Assembly: GCA_036741695.1 (NCBI GenBank)
Contig: DAINRU010000038.1
Location: 1-19,437, forward strand
Direction: 5' to 3'
DNA from: JAFANK01 sp036741695
GTDB lineage: Bacteria > Vulcanimicrobiota > Vulcanimicrobiia > Eremiobacterales > Eremiobacteraceae
DNA: 19,437 nucleotides
Positions 6,919 to 14,774 of the stretch are shown piece by piece. Within the stretch, counting starts at the first letter, position 1. Each line of letters opens with the position of its first letter. The notes under the pieces were generated by a model that worked only from the letters and a program-made list of their open reading frames with translations, was not told the origin of the DNA and searched no databases. Made by a program: the position numbers and the translations under genes.

Positions 6919-7694
6919 TGTTCACCCAGGCTGAGGCATACGAGCGCTTCATGGGGCGCTGGAGCCAGATGCTTGCGGAGCGGTTCTTGGCGTTCGTCGA
7001 TCTGGCTGGCGCGGCCAGGGTGCTCGACGTCGGATCGGGAACCGGCTCGCTTGCTCGCGCCATCGTGGGTTCATCGCCGCTCGTTGAGGTGGTGGGGATC
7101 GACCCGTCGCCTGCGTTCGTCGACTATGCGCGGGCGCGGATATCGCAGCGCGCCCATTTCGAGGTAGGCGATGCGCAGCAACTACCTTTTGACGACAGCT
7201 CGTTCGACGCGTGCTACGCGCTTTTAGTGCTCAACTTCATCCCCGATCAACGCGCGGCGCTGGCAGAGATGTGCCGCGTGGTGAGGCCCGGCGGCACGAT
7301 CGAAGCTGCCGTCTGGGACCACGCGCAAGGCATGAACATGTTGCGCATCTTCTGGGAGGTCGCGGACGCGGTGGACAAGGACAAGCATCTCATCGAGGAG
7401 CCTCATCCTCTGCTCGACCGAGATGGCCTGAGCGCCCTGTGGGAAGAGGCAGCTCTCGGGGAGATCGTCAGTGCGCCGCTTGATTTCGATATGCGGTTCT
7501 TGTCCTTCGCTGATTACTGGGAACCGTTCGGGTTTACCCAGGGCCCGGCCGGAGCATACCTGCGCAGCGTGTCTGCACGAGTCCGCGACGAGATCGAGCG
7601 GGAGCTGCGCTCGAAGCTGCTGGCCGGGAAGCCCGACAGCCCATTCACGCTCTCCGCACGTGCCTGGGCGATCCGTGGCCGCAAGCAGGTCTGA
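6918..7694 (+). CDS. class I SAM-dependent methyltransferase
   Basis: A 258-residue Methyltransf_11/25-type protein. SAM motif I is VLDVGSGTG (residues 35-43), an acidic residue follows in GIDPSPAFVDYAR, and the post-motif region FDACYALLVLNFIPDQ and VRPGGTIEAAVWD completes the Rossmann core. ATG at 6918 is chosen because it overlaps the reductase stop (TGATG) and begins at the family N-terminus MFTQAEAYERFMGRWSQM; the frame is open further upstream only as a shadow of the reductase gene. The substrate is not predictable from sequence: relatives methylate small molecules, quinones or lipids. Coupling to the FMN reductase suggests a shared redox or detoxification task, by position only. Confidence 0.88.
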   Translation: MFTQAEAYERFMGRWSQMLAERFLAFVDLAGAARVLDVGSGTGSLARAIVGSSPLVEVVGIDPSPAFVDYARARISQRAHFEVGDAQQLPFDDSSFDACYALLVLNFIPDQRAALAEMCRVVRPGGTIEAAVWDHAQGMNMLRIFWEVADAVDKDKHLIEEPHPLLDRDGLSALWEEAALGEIVSAPLDFDMRFLSFADYWEPFGFTQGPAGAYLRSVSARVRDEIERELRSKLLAGKPDSPFTLSARAWAIRGRKQV

Positions 7695-7773
7695 CGCTGC
7701 GGGGGATTGACGTGTCGCAGGCGCGTACACCCTTAGACAACACGGCCGTCGAACCGCACTGGAGTAGGAGTTC

Positions 7774-8130
7774 GTGGACGAACTTATCGGGCATTTGGCC
7801 GACCAAGCAGCGCTGTACATCGACTTCGGCGCCGTGCTCCTCGTCATACTTGCGTCGCTTGACGCGCTGGTTCGAGCGCTGCTCGCGTTTTCCAAAGGCC
7901 CGACGCCGCATGCATATAGCCCAATCCGCTGGCTTTTGGCCCGACGCCTCACCTTGGGGCTTGAGCTCATGATCGCGAGCGACATCATCCGCACGGCGAT
8001 CGCGCCGAGCTGGCAAGAGCTCGGTCAGCTTGCTGCCATCGTCGCGCTGCGCGAGCTGCTCAACGTCACCCTCGAACGCGATATGCGCCTCGCGTCCGCG
8101 GGAATGCAACAGCAAGGAGTCCCCGGATGA
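7774..8130 (+). CDS. DUF1622 membrane protein
   Basis: A 118-residue protein matching the DUF1622 family: one hydrophobic helix near residues 14-38, a conserved RLTLGLELMIASDIIRT segment, then SWQELGQLAAIVALRELLN and a charged LERD. Predicted to be an inner-membrane protein with about three helices; biochemical function of the family is unknown. GTG at 7774 follows a GGAGTAGGAG stretch, which decides the start. The stop overlaps the mgtC-like gene as ATGA, so the two membrane proteins are made together. Confidence 0.82.
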   Translation: MDELIGHLADQAALYIDFGAVLLVILASLDALVRALLAFSKGPTPHAYSPIRWLLARRLTLGLELMIASDIIRTAIAPSWQELGQLAAIVALRELLNVTLERDMRLASAGMQQQGVPG

Positions 8131-8600
8131 GACCGGCACATGTCTTGTCGCTCGAGGAGATCGTCATCCGCTTGGCGGTGGGCGCAGTGCTTGGCGTGTG
8201 CATCGGTGTGGAGCGCCAGTGGCGCGGTGCAGCCGCAGGCATCCAGACGAGCAGTCTCGTCTGCACCGGTGCGACATTGTACGCCACCATAGGGCCCGCA
8301 CTGGGTAGCGACGACATCCGCATCATCGCTGGTATCGTGACCGGCTGCGGCTTTTTGGCAGGTGGCGTGATCCTGAGAGAAGGGCTCAACGTGAGCGGGC
8401 TCAACACGGCCGCCACCATCTGGTCTACTGCAGCCATCGGTGCTCTGTGCGGCGCCGGTTTGCTCTATGAAGCCACGATCGCGACGGTCGTGATCGTCGC
8501 GCTCAATACGACATTCCTTCCCCTCATCAACTGGATGGATAAGCAAGTCATGGCTCGCCGTGCACCGCGTACCGCCGCGAGCGACAAGACCGCACCGTAG
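8127..8600 (+). CDS. MgtC/SapB-family membrane protein
   Basis: A 157-residue protein with the N-terminal MgtC membrane domain: RLAVGAVLGVCIGVERQWRG, then GIQTSSLVCTGATLY, then the signature GCGFLAGGVILREG, then GLNTAATIWSTAAIGALCG, giving about four to five helices. MgtC proteins help cells survive low Mg2+ and modulate ATP synthase or cation homeostasis; shorter versions without the C-terminal ACT-like domain, as here, are common outside pathogens and less understood. Translation is coupled by ATGA to the DUF1622 gene. The next gene, the sulfatase, lies 147 bases away behind hairpins, so it is probably a separate unit. Confidence 0.87.
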   Translation: MRPAHVLSLEEIVIRLAVGAVLGVCIGVERQWRGAAAGIQTSSLVCTGATLYATIGPALGSDDIRIIAGIVTGCGFLAGGVILREGLNVSGLNTAATIWSTAAIGALCGAGLLYEATIATVVIVALNTTFLPLINWMDKQVMARRAPRTAASDKTAP

Positions 8601-8611
8601 CGGCGTGAACT

Positions 8612-8631
8612 GATGCTGCTTTTGCGGCATC
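8612..8631 (+). terminator. hairpin after the mgtC-like gene
   Basis: Stem GATGCTGC / GCGGCATC (one G-T wobble) with a TTTT loop, 11 bases after the stop. No T-run follows, so it could be a weak terminator or an mRNA 3'-end stabiliser. A second hairpin (CCCTTT / AAAGGG, loop TTG) lies at 8668-8682. The rest of the 8601-8747 gap shows no clear promoter. Confidence 0.4.
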
Positions 8632-8747
8632 TGCGAACTGAAAATCGATGACCCTGCCGCAAGATATCCCTTTTTGAAAGGGGTTCGTTCCCACGCCTCC
8701 AAGTAAGGTCGGCCCCTTCGCTCGCCATGATGTAGGAGACGTGCTTG

Positions 8748-11102
8748 ATGTCTGACTTCGGCCCTGAAATCCAACGTGAGATTCTGCCCATTCCAGACCC
8801 GCAGCACGTCGGCCTCACGACGTACGACGCGAAAGATCCCGACACCAAGTTCCCGCCGATCGAACCGCTGCGTCCGCCCAAAGGGGCGCCCAACGTGCTC
8901 ATCGTGCTCATCGACGACGCGGGTTATGGTTCTTCAAGCGCGTTCGGCGGCGTCATCAACACGCCGACATTCGAACGGCTGGCAAAGGGCGGACTGCGGT
9001 ATACTCGTTTCCACACGACCGCGCTGTGCTCGCCGACGCGCCAAGCACTGCTCACCGGGCGCAACCATCACGCGGTCGGCATGGGCGCCATCACCGAGCT
9101 TGCGACGTCGGCGCCAGGATATAACTCCATTCGTCCCAAGGCGGCGGCGCCGCTCGCAGAAATCCTCACCCTCAACGGCTACTCGACCGCGCAGTTCGGT
9201 AAATGCCACGAAGTGCCGGTGTGGGAGACAAGCCCCATGGGTCCGTTCCACCAGTGGCCCACCGGCAGCGGCTTCGAGCACTTCTACGGGTTCATCGGCG
9301 GTGAGACCAATCAGTGGGCTCCCGCCTTGTACAAGGACACCGTGCCTATCGAGCCGCCGGACGATCCCAACTATCATTTCACCGTCGACATGACGGATCA
9401 CGCGATCGACTGGATCGGCCAGCAGCGCGTCCTCATGCCGGACAAACCGTTCTTCGTCTACTTCGCGCCGGGCGCGACCCACGCACCGCATCACGTGCCG
9501 AAGGAATGGGCCGACAAGTACAAGGGCAAGTTCGATCAAGGCTGGGACAAACTGCGCGAGGAGATATTCGCGCGGCAGAAGCAGCTCGGCGCGATCCCCA
9601 AGGATGCCGAGCTGACCAAGCGGCCGGCAGAGATACCCGCATGGGACGGAATCGACCCTAAGCTCAAACCGGTGCTCGCCCGCGAGATGGAAGTATACGC
9701 GGGTTTCATGGAGCACACCGATCACAACGTCGGGCGGTTGATCGACGTGCTGGAAAAACTGCAAGTCATCGACAACACGCTTATCTATTGCATCGTCGGG
9801 GATAACGGCGCGTCTGCTGAAGGCACGATCAATGGCACATTCAACGAGCTGTTCATGCTGAACGGCGTCACGGGGGTTGAGACTCCACAATACCTGACGG
9901 AGCATATCGGGGAGTTCGGCGGCCCGAAGGCCTACAACCACTACGCAGTGGGCTGGGCCCACGCCATGGACACGCCCTATCAATGGACCAAGCAGGTCGC
10001 CTCGCACTGGGGCGGCACGCGCAACGGCGCCATCGTGCACTGGCCGAAAGGCTTTCGCTCCAAAGGCGAGACCCGCATGCAGTTCCACCACGTGATCGAC
10101 GTGGCAGCGACGGTCCTCGAGGCGGCAAAACTCCCGCAACCCGCGATCGTGAACGGCATCGCGCAGATGCCGCTGCACGGGGTTTCGATGGCGTACTCGT
10201 TCGACGATGCAAAGGCGGCGGACCGGCGCGAGACCCAGTACTTCGAGATGTTCGTCAATCGAGGCATCTATCACAAAGGCTGGACCGCGGTGACCCGACA
10301 CAGCACACCCTGGGTCGTGGCGCCCTTGCCGCCCTACGACGACGACGTGTGGGAGCTCTACGGTCCAGACGACTGGACGCAATCGAGGAACATCGCCAAA
10401 GAGAACCCCGACAAACTGCGCGATCTGCAACGTTTGTTCCTCATCGAGGCGACGAAGTACAATGTGCTGCCGCTCGACGATCGCCGAGTCGAACGCTTCA
10501 ACCCGGATATGGCCGGACGTCCAACGCTCATCAAGGGCGACAGCCAAATCCTCTTCGGCGGCATGGGGAGGCTCAGCGAGAACTCGATCGTCAACATCAA
10601 GAACAAATCGCACTCGGTGACCGCGCAGATCGTCGTGCCCGATAGCGGCGCGAGCGGCGTGATCGTGGCGCAAGGCGGGGCGTTCGGCGGCTGGAGCCTG
10701 TACGCCAAAGACGGGAAACTCTCGTATTGCTACAACTGTTTCGGGTACAAATCGTTCTTCGTGCGAGCAGACGCGTCGCTCCCCGCGGGGAACCACCAAG
10801 TACGCATGGAGTTCGCCTACGACGGTGGCGGTCTCGGAAAGGGCGGGGCGGTTACGCTCTACCTCGACGGGAAGAAGGCTGGCGAAGGCCGGGTGGAGAT
10901 GACCGTCCCCATGATGTTCTCCGCAGACGAGACCTGCGACGTCGGCAACGACACGGGCACGCTGGTCAGCAGCGAGATGACCGCCGCAGATGCCGCGTTC
11001 AACGGAAAGGTGTTAGGCGTCCAGATCGACGCAGGCACATCCGATGCGGACCGCTTCATCTCGGCGGAGGATCGCCTGCGCATCGCGATGGCGCGCCAGT
11101 AG
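8748..11102 (+). CDS. Cys-type arylsulfatase with C-terminal LamG-like domain
   Basis: A 784-residue type I sulfatase. Metal ligands begin at D56-D57 (LIDDAGYG). The formylglycine motif is C94-S-P-T-R98 followed by LLTGR, and GKCHEV supplies K152 and H154; DNGASAEG near residue 350 adds further metal and substrate ligands. The cysteine must be converted to formylglycine by a maturase not seen in this window. The last ~200 residues (from about VNIKNKSHSVTAQIV) are a beta-sandwich like those found in the long arylsulfatases of the mycobacterial AtsA group, whose length (about 787 residues) it matches. ATG at 8748 has AGGAG nine bases upstream; TTG at 8745 is an alternative. No signal peptide is visible, so it appears cytosolic, unlike most sulfatases. 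It stands alone, ending just before repeat copy B. Confidence 0.93.
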   Translation: MSDFGPEIQREILPIPDPQHVGLTTYDAKDPDTKFPPIEPLRPPKGAPNVLIVLIDDAGYGSSSAFGGVINTPTFERLAKGGLRYTRFHTTALCSPTRQALLTGRNHHAVGMGAITELATSAPGYNSIRPKAAAPLAEILTLNGYSTAQFGKCHEVPVWETSPMGPFHQWPTGSGFEHFYGFIGGETNQWAPALYKDTVPIEPPDDPNYHFTVDMTDHAIDWIGQQRVLMPDKPFFVYFAPGATHAPHHVPKEWADKYKGKFDQGWDKLREEIFARQKQLGAIPKDAELTKRPAEIPAWDGIDPKLKPVLAREMEVYAGFMEHTDHNVGRLIDVLEKLQVIDNTLIYCIVGDNGASAEGTINGTFNELFMLNGVTGVETPQYLTEHIGEFGGPKAYNHYAVGWAHAMDTPYQWTKQVASHWGGTRNGAIVHWPKGFRSKGETRMQFHHVIDVAATVLEAAKLPQPAIVNGIAQMPLHGVSMAYSFDDAKAADRRETQYFEMFVNRGIYHKGWTAVTRHSTPWVVAPLPPYDDDVWELYGPDDWTQSRNIAKENPDKLRDLQRLFLIEATKYNVLPLDDRRVERFNPDMAGRPTLIKGDSQILFGGMGRLSENSIVNIKNKSHSVTAQIVVPDSGASGVIVAQGGAFGGWSLYAKDGKLSYCYNCFGYKSFFVRADASLPAGNHQVRMEFAYDGGGLGKGGAVTLYLDGKKAGEGRVEMTVPMMFSADETCDVGNDTGTLVSSEMTAADAAFNGKVLGVQIDAGTSDADRFISAEDRLRIAMARQ

Positions 11103-11107
11103 AAGAT

Positions 11108-11129
11108 CAACGGACCTCAAGGTCCGTTG
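11108..11129. repeat. dispersed palindromic repeat, copy B
   Basis: Perfect inverted repeat: arms CAACGGACCT and AGGTCCGTTG with CA between, starting six bases after the sulfatase stop in the gap between two convergent genes. A degenerate second copy of the right arm (AAAGGT...CCGTTGC) follows at 11135-11150, overlapping the small palindrome CGTTGCAACG (11145-11154). No T-run on either strand. Confidence 0.75.
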
Positions 11130-11155
11130 CCACAAAGGTTCTGCCGTTGCAACGA

Positions 11156-11806
11156 TTAGCTCAGGACGTTGATCGCACGCGCAGCGACGATGACGATGGT
11201 GACGAGCGAGATGCAGCTCTGCGCCATCATCAACATCTTCGCGCGCGCGGTCAATGGCAGCGTATCGGTCGGACTGAAGGCCGTCGACGTGTTGAAACCC
11301 AAGAACAGATAGTCGGCAAAGGTCGGCCGCCAGTCAGCCGGTATGCCATCTGACGGGTTCCCCTGGGTGAACGTCAGGTCCGCCCGGCCATTCCACCCGC
11401 GAACTCTTCCATCGGGTCCGCCGCGATCCAGTTGCCAGTAGACGAACGAGAATATGAGCACGTTCGTGACCCAGACCGCGACGGACGTGGTCAGCAGCGT
11501 GATAGCCGCGAGCTCCCGCTTATGGAAGATGATGTCGCCGATCAGGTCCTTCAGGATCACAAGCTCGGCCGCTGTACCGACGAGCACAAACAGCCAGACG
11601 GCCCAGCGCTCGACCCGGACCCACATGGAGCCAGGTCGTGTCACGCCTGCCGCGATCAGCGCCAGGACCAAAACGCCGCCCAAAACGTAGACAACTGCCG
11701 GCGGTAATAGAACGTAACGGCTGGGCAAGAGCTGGATCAGGGCGACGAGCGCGAGGATCGTCAGTCCAGGCAGCAGGCGCGACTCCACAGCTAGCCGCTC
11801 AGCCAT
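11156..11806 (-). CDS. multi-pass membrane protein of unknown function
   Basis: A 216-residue integral membrane protein with about five hydrophobic segments: residues 11-27, 30-50, 60-85, 95-120 and 190-214. The conserved-looking C-terminal part reads DYLFLGFNTSTAFSPTDTLP and continues into a final helix ending VARAINVL. This loop-plus-helix layout recalls a pore region of two-helix ion channels or DUF1345 proteins, but the match is weak and I would not call it a channel. ATG at 11806 is chosen: it overlaps the upstream gene by eight bases and starts the first plausible helix, while the longer frame is a shadow of that gene. Convergent with the sulfatase. Confidence 0.75.
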   Translation of the reverse strand: MAERLAVESRLLPGLTILALVALIQLLPSRYVLLPPAVVYVLGGVLVLALIAAGVTRPGSMWVRVERWAVWLFVLVGTAAELVILKDLIGDIIFHKRELAAITLLTTSVAVWVTNVLIFSFVYWQLDRGGPDGRVRGWNGRADLTFTQGNPSDGIPADWRPTFADYLFLGFNTSTAFSPTDTLPLTARAKMLMMAQSCISLVTIVIVAARAINVLS

Positions 11807-12197
11807 AGACCTCACGCATCCGTGCCTCGAGCGCAGCGGTGTCGCCCTTGATGGAGTGATTGTCAGGACCGAGCAACGATCGCTGCACTGAATACGGCAA
11901 GTGGTTGAACTCCGGCGCCTGGATGAAATAGGCGGTCGGCGAGATGCCGATGAGCGGATAGTCACCGGTCAGCACGGGTTCGCCAGCCTCCGACCCGATG
12001 ATCCAGAAGTTCGAAGCGCCGCCGGCGACGCAGCGCGCTTTGACCCCGCGCAGGGTCAGCGTCGGCGCGTCGGCCGGAGGACGCGGTTGCTCCGTGGTCA
12101 GCAGGCGCTTTGCCGTCTCCTTGGACGTGCGCCCCATGTGCATGTTGACCCAGTCCTCACGCTGATCTTTAGGCTTCGTCTTTTCGTCGTCGTTCAT
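11799..12197 (-). CDS. hypothetical soluble protein coupled to the membrane protein
   Basis: A 132-residue protein that I do not recognise. It has a strongly charged, probably disordered N-terminus (residues 1-45, rich in K, E, D and P) and a compact rest containing ARCVAGGASNFWIIGSEAG and an aromatic YFIQAPEFNHLPY segment. No signal peptide or membrane helix, one cysteine. AAGGA five bases before ATG supports the start. Its stop lies inside the start region of the following membrane protein gene (eight-base overlap), so the two are probably functional partners. Repeat copy C abuts its Shine-Dalgarno, one base away. Confidence 0.7.
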   Translation of the reverse strand: MNDDEKTKPKDQREDWVNMHMGRTSKETAKRLLTTEQPRPPADAPTLTLRGVKARCVAGGASNFWIIGSEAGEPVLTGDYPLIGISPTAYFIQAPEFNHLPYSVQRSLLGPDNHSIKGDTAALEARMREVYG

Positions 12198-12207
12198 GTC
12201 TGTCCTT

Positions 12208-12264
12208 AACGGACCTAAAGGTCCGTTGGTTCAAAGGTCCGTTGCTTCAAGATCCGTTGCGCGG
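12208..12264. repeat. palindromic repeat copy C with tandem 16-base units
   Basis: A 20-base palindrome (AACGGACCT - AA - AGGTCCGTT, 12208-12227) whose right half runs on into a tandem array of period 16: AAAGGTCCGTTGGTTC (12217-12232), AAAGGTCCGTTGCTTC (12233-12248) and a degenerate third unit AAGATCCGTTGCGCGG (12249-12264). It fills nearly the whole gap between nadC and the next minus-strand gene. Confidence 0.8.
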
Positions 12265-12265
12265 T

Positions 12266-13150
12266 TCACGAGTGTTTGAAGTCGAGGGCGATGTCGGCGC
12301 AGGGCGCGCTATGGGTCAGCGCCCCGACCGAGATGACGTCGACGCCCGCCTGCGCGATCTCGCGCACGTTGCCGATATTGATACCGCCGGATGCCTCGGT
12401 GACGGCGCGCCCGCGAGCGAGTGCGACCGCCTCTCGCAACTTCGGCAGCGCCATGTTGTCGAGCAGCACGGCATCTGCTCCTGCATCGAGCGAGGCCTTC
12501 ACCTGCTCGAGCGAATCGCACTCGACCTCGATGATGAAGTCCGCAGGTGCGTTCGCGCGGGCAGCGGCGACGGCCTTCGCCACAGACCCCGCCGCGACCA
12601 GATGATTATCCTTGATGAGCACGGCGTCCGACAGGTTGAAGCGATGGTTGTAGCCGCCGCCTGCGCGGACGGCGTAGCGCTCGAACGCGCGTAAGCCCGG
12701 CGTCGTCTTGCGCGTATCGCAGATGCGGACTGGGAATCCTTGGACCGCATCGACAAACGCGCGAGTCAGCGTGGCAATGCCGCTCAAGCGTCCGGCGAAG
12801 TTGAGCGCCACGCGTTCGCCGGCCAGCAGGCCTCGTGCGGCCCCGCTGATGGTCGCGATCGACGACCCGGCGTGCACGCGGTCGCCATCCGTGGCGGCGG
12901 CGTCACAACGGATCGCAGGATCGACGATCGAGAAGGTGAGCGCGGCGAGCGACAGACCTGCAACGACACCGCCCGAGCGGAACACCATCTCGGCGATCGC
13001 TGTTTCATTCGCGCCGATGATGGACGCAGAGGTGACGTCCGCGTTCGCTGCGTCCTCGGCCAGGGCCGCGACCACCGCTGCTCGGTATTGGGCCGCCCCT
13101 TCCAGCGTGAGCGGTTGGAATGGGGGCTGGAGCAGCGCGGGATGGCGCAT
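12266..13150 (-). CDS. nadC: nicotinate-nucleotide pyrophosphorylase (carboxylating), quinolinate phosphoribosyltransferase
   Basis: A 294-residue NadC. It converts quinolinate and phosphoribosyl pyrophosphate to nicotinate mononucleotide, CO2 and PPi, the third step of de novo NAD synthesis, in the cytosol. Family motifs are all present: RLSGIATLT, the substrate-binding CDTRKTTPGLR, AGGGYNHR, LIKDNHL, EVECDSLEQV and the C-terminal barrel motif ASGGINIGNV. The length is normal (about 280-300). AAGG seven bases upstream supports ATG at 13150; only nine bases separate it from the nadB stop, so nadB-nadC are one transcript. Downstream lies repeat copy C. Confidence 0.97.
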   Translation of the reverse strand: MRHPALLQPPFQPLTLEGAAQYRAAVVAALAEDAANADVTSASIIGANETAIAEMVFRSGGVVAGLSLAALTFSIVDPAIRCDAAATDGDRVHAGSSIATISGAARGLLAGERVALNFAGRLSGIATLTRAFVDAVQGFPVRICDTRKTTPGLRAFERYAVRAGGGYNHRFNLSDAVLIKDNHLVAAGSVAKAVAAARANAPADFIIEVECDSLEQVKASLDAGADAVLLDNMALPKLREAVALARGRAVTEASGGINIGNVREIAQAGVDVISVGALTHSAPCADIALDFKHS

Positions 13151-13159
13151 CCTCGAGCC

Positions 13160-14719
13160 TTACGTCGCCGCCGGCGCCGCGATCGGTTCGACGACGTAGC
13201 CGTCCGCATTCCAGACGATGCGGGCGAGCCAATGCTCGTCGTCGCGCTCGGGAAAGTCCGTGCGGTAGTGGGCTCCACGGCTCTCCTCGCGGATGAGCGC
13301 GGCATGCGTGATGTAGCGCGCCGCGGTGAGCAACGCGCGTGATTCCAAAGCGGCGCGCGAGATCGGCCACTCGGCGAGAGGCCAGTGTTCGAGCCGATCC
13401 AGCAACCGTCGCAGATCGTCGCCGGTGCGCACCACGCTTGCGCCCTCCCACATGAGGGCACGCAAGGGCTCGACCCGGTCCATGCTGCTGACGCTGCGCG
13501 GCTCGTCGCTGCCCGTTACGCTCCCGCCGGCTGGCACAGCACCACCGATATCATCTGCGGCCCGGCATGCGAAGACCAGACATTCGGCGAGCGAGTTACC
13601 CGCCAGGCGGTTGGCGCCGTGCAAGCCCGTGCAGGCGCACTCGCCCACGGCATACAGCGAGCCGACGGTCGTCCGGCCGAAGAGGTCTGTGAGCACGCCG
13701 CCCATGTGATAGTGCGCCGCGGGCCCGACAGGGATCGGCTCCGTGCCGATGTCGACGCCGAAGCGAGCGCACGCTGCGGCGATATTGGGGAAGCGCGTGC
13801 GGATGTGCTTGGGCGTCCCTATCGGCCGCAGATCCAGCCAGACTCCCGCGCCGCTGCGCTGCATCTCGCGGTAGATCGCCCGGGCGACGACGTCGCGCGG
13901 AGCGAGCTCACCGCGCGGATCTGCGTCGAAGCAGAAGCGCTTGCCATCCTTGTTGACGAGGATGCCGCCTTCGCCGCGCGCCGCTTCGGAGACGAGCAAG
14001 GCCGGTGCGCCGGCGACGGCAAGCGCCGTCGGGTGGAACTGGACGAATTCGACGTCGGCCAATGCAGCACCGGCGTCATGAGCCAGAGCCAAGCCATCGG
14101 CGGTCGCTCCCGGCGGGTTCGTCGTCCGTTCGTAGACCTGACCGACGCCGCCTGTGGCAAGCGCGGTGGCAGCCGATGCGATGATCGGCCGTTGCCTGCC
14201 GTCGGCGAACACCCAGGCGCCGCGGCAGCGCGCATCCTCGACGATGAGCGACACAGCCGTCGCTCGTTCCACCACTGTGACCTTGGGGTGATGCAGTGCC
14301 TTACGCGCAAGCGTCGTGGAGATCGCCTTGCCGGTCGCGTCTTCGGAGAACACCGTGCGGGCATGGCTATGCGCCGCTTCGCGCGTCAACGCGAGCTCGC
14401 CCGTGACCGCGAGGTTGAAGGCGACGCCCAGCTCGCGCAGCTCCTCGACGCGCGTAGGCGCTTCAGCGGCCACGAGCGCCGCCGCCGCTTCGTTGCACAG
14501 ACCGGCGCCGGCGGCGAGCGTGTCGGCGAGGTGTGCAGCGGCTGAGTCTTCTTCGAGGTCGAGCGAGGCGGCGACCCCGCCTTGGGCCCAGGCGGTATTG
14601 GATTCCTCGATCGTGCGCTTGGTGGCGATCGTGACGGACAGACCTTTTTCGGCGGCGTGCAGCGCGAGCAGCAACCCGGCTGCACCCGATCCGACGACGA
14701 GGACGTCTGTGCGTATCAT
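13160..14719 (-). CDS. nadB: L-aspartate oxidase
   Basis: A 519-residue FAD enzyme oxidising L-aspartate to iminoaspartate, which NadA uses directly. The FAD dinucleotide motif VVGSGAAGLL lies at residues 8-17, SNTAWAQGGVAA (40-51) is the conserved flavin-contacting segment, SHARTVFSEDATGKAI follows, HYHMGGVLTD holds active-site residues and LHGANRLAGNSLAECLVF closes the FAD domain. A C-terminal helical domain completes the fold; length is slightly under the 540 of E. coli NadB. It lies 55 bases after nadA, that gap being filled by repeat copy D and an AT-rich palindrome (14736-14745), and nine bases before nadC. No clear Shine-Dalgarno precedes ATG at 14719. Confidence 0.97.
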   Translation of the reverse strand: MIRTDVLVVGSGAAGLLLALHAAEKGLSVTIATKRTIEESNTAWAQGGVAASLDLEEDSAAAHLADTLAAGAGLCNEAAAALVAAEAPTRVEELRELGVAFNLAVTGELALTREAAHSHARTVFSEDATGKAISTTLARKALHHPKVTVVERATAVSLIVEDARCRGAWVFADGRQRPIIASAATALATGGVGQVYERTTNPPGATADGLALAHDAGAALADVEFVQFHPTALAVAGAPALLVSEAARGEGGILVNKDGKRFCFDADPRGELAPRDVVARAIYREMQRSGAGVWLDLRPIGTPKHIRTRFPNIAAACARFGVDIGTEPIPVGPAAHYHMGGVLTDLFGRTTVGSLYAVGECACTGLHGANRLAGNSLAECLVFACRAADDIGGAVPAGGSVTGSDEPRSVSSMDRVEPLRALMWEGASVVRTGDDLRRLLDRLEHWPLAEWPISRAALESRALLTAARYITHAALIREESRGAHYRTDFPERDDEHWLARIVWNADGYVVEPIAAPAAT

Positions 14720-14743
14720 GCTTGAAGACGCTGCAACATATAT

Positions 14744-14770
14744 GTAGCAACGGACCTTTAGGTCCGTTTC
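14744..14770. repeat. dispersed palindromic repeat, copy D
   Basis: Palindrome AACGGACCT - TT - AGGTCCGTT at 14749-14768, preceded by GTAGC so that 14744-14759 equals the 16-base unit GTAGCAACGGACCTTT. It lies in the 55-base gap between nadA and nadB, next to the 10-base palindrome ACATATATGT (14736-14745), an AT-rich spot that could serve as operator or promoter for nadB. Confidence 0.78.
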
Positions 14771-14774
14771 ACCT

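Noticed and set aside
8934..10799. Long open frame on the minus strand opposite the sulfatase gene
   Set aside because: It mirrors the codon pattern of the sulfatase in high-GC DNA, has no recognisable motifs and reads as arginine/histidine-rich shadow sequence.
12208..12264. CRISPR array (regular 16-base units)
   Set aside because: Units are contiguous with no spacers, far shorter than CRISPR repeats, and no cas genes are present.
13385..14545. Long plus-strand open frame opposite nadB
   Set aside because: Antisense shadow of a confidently identified nadB; no domain motifs and an implausible composition.
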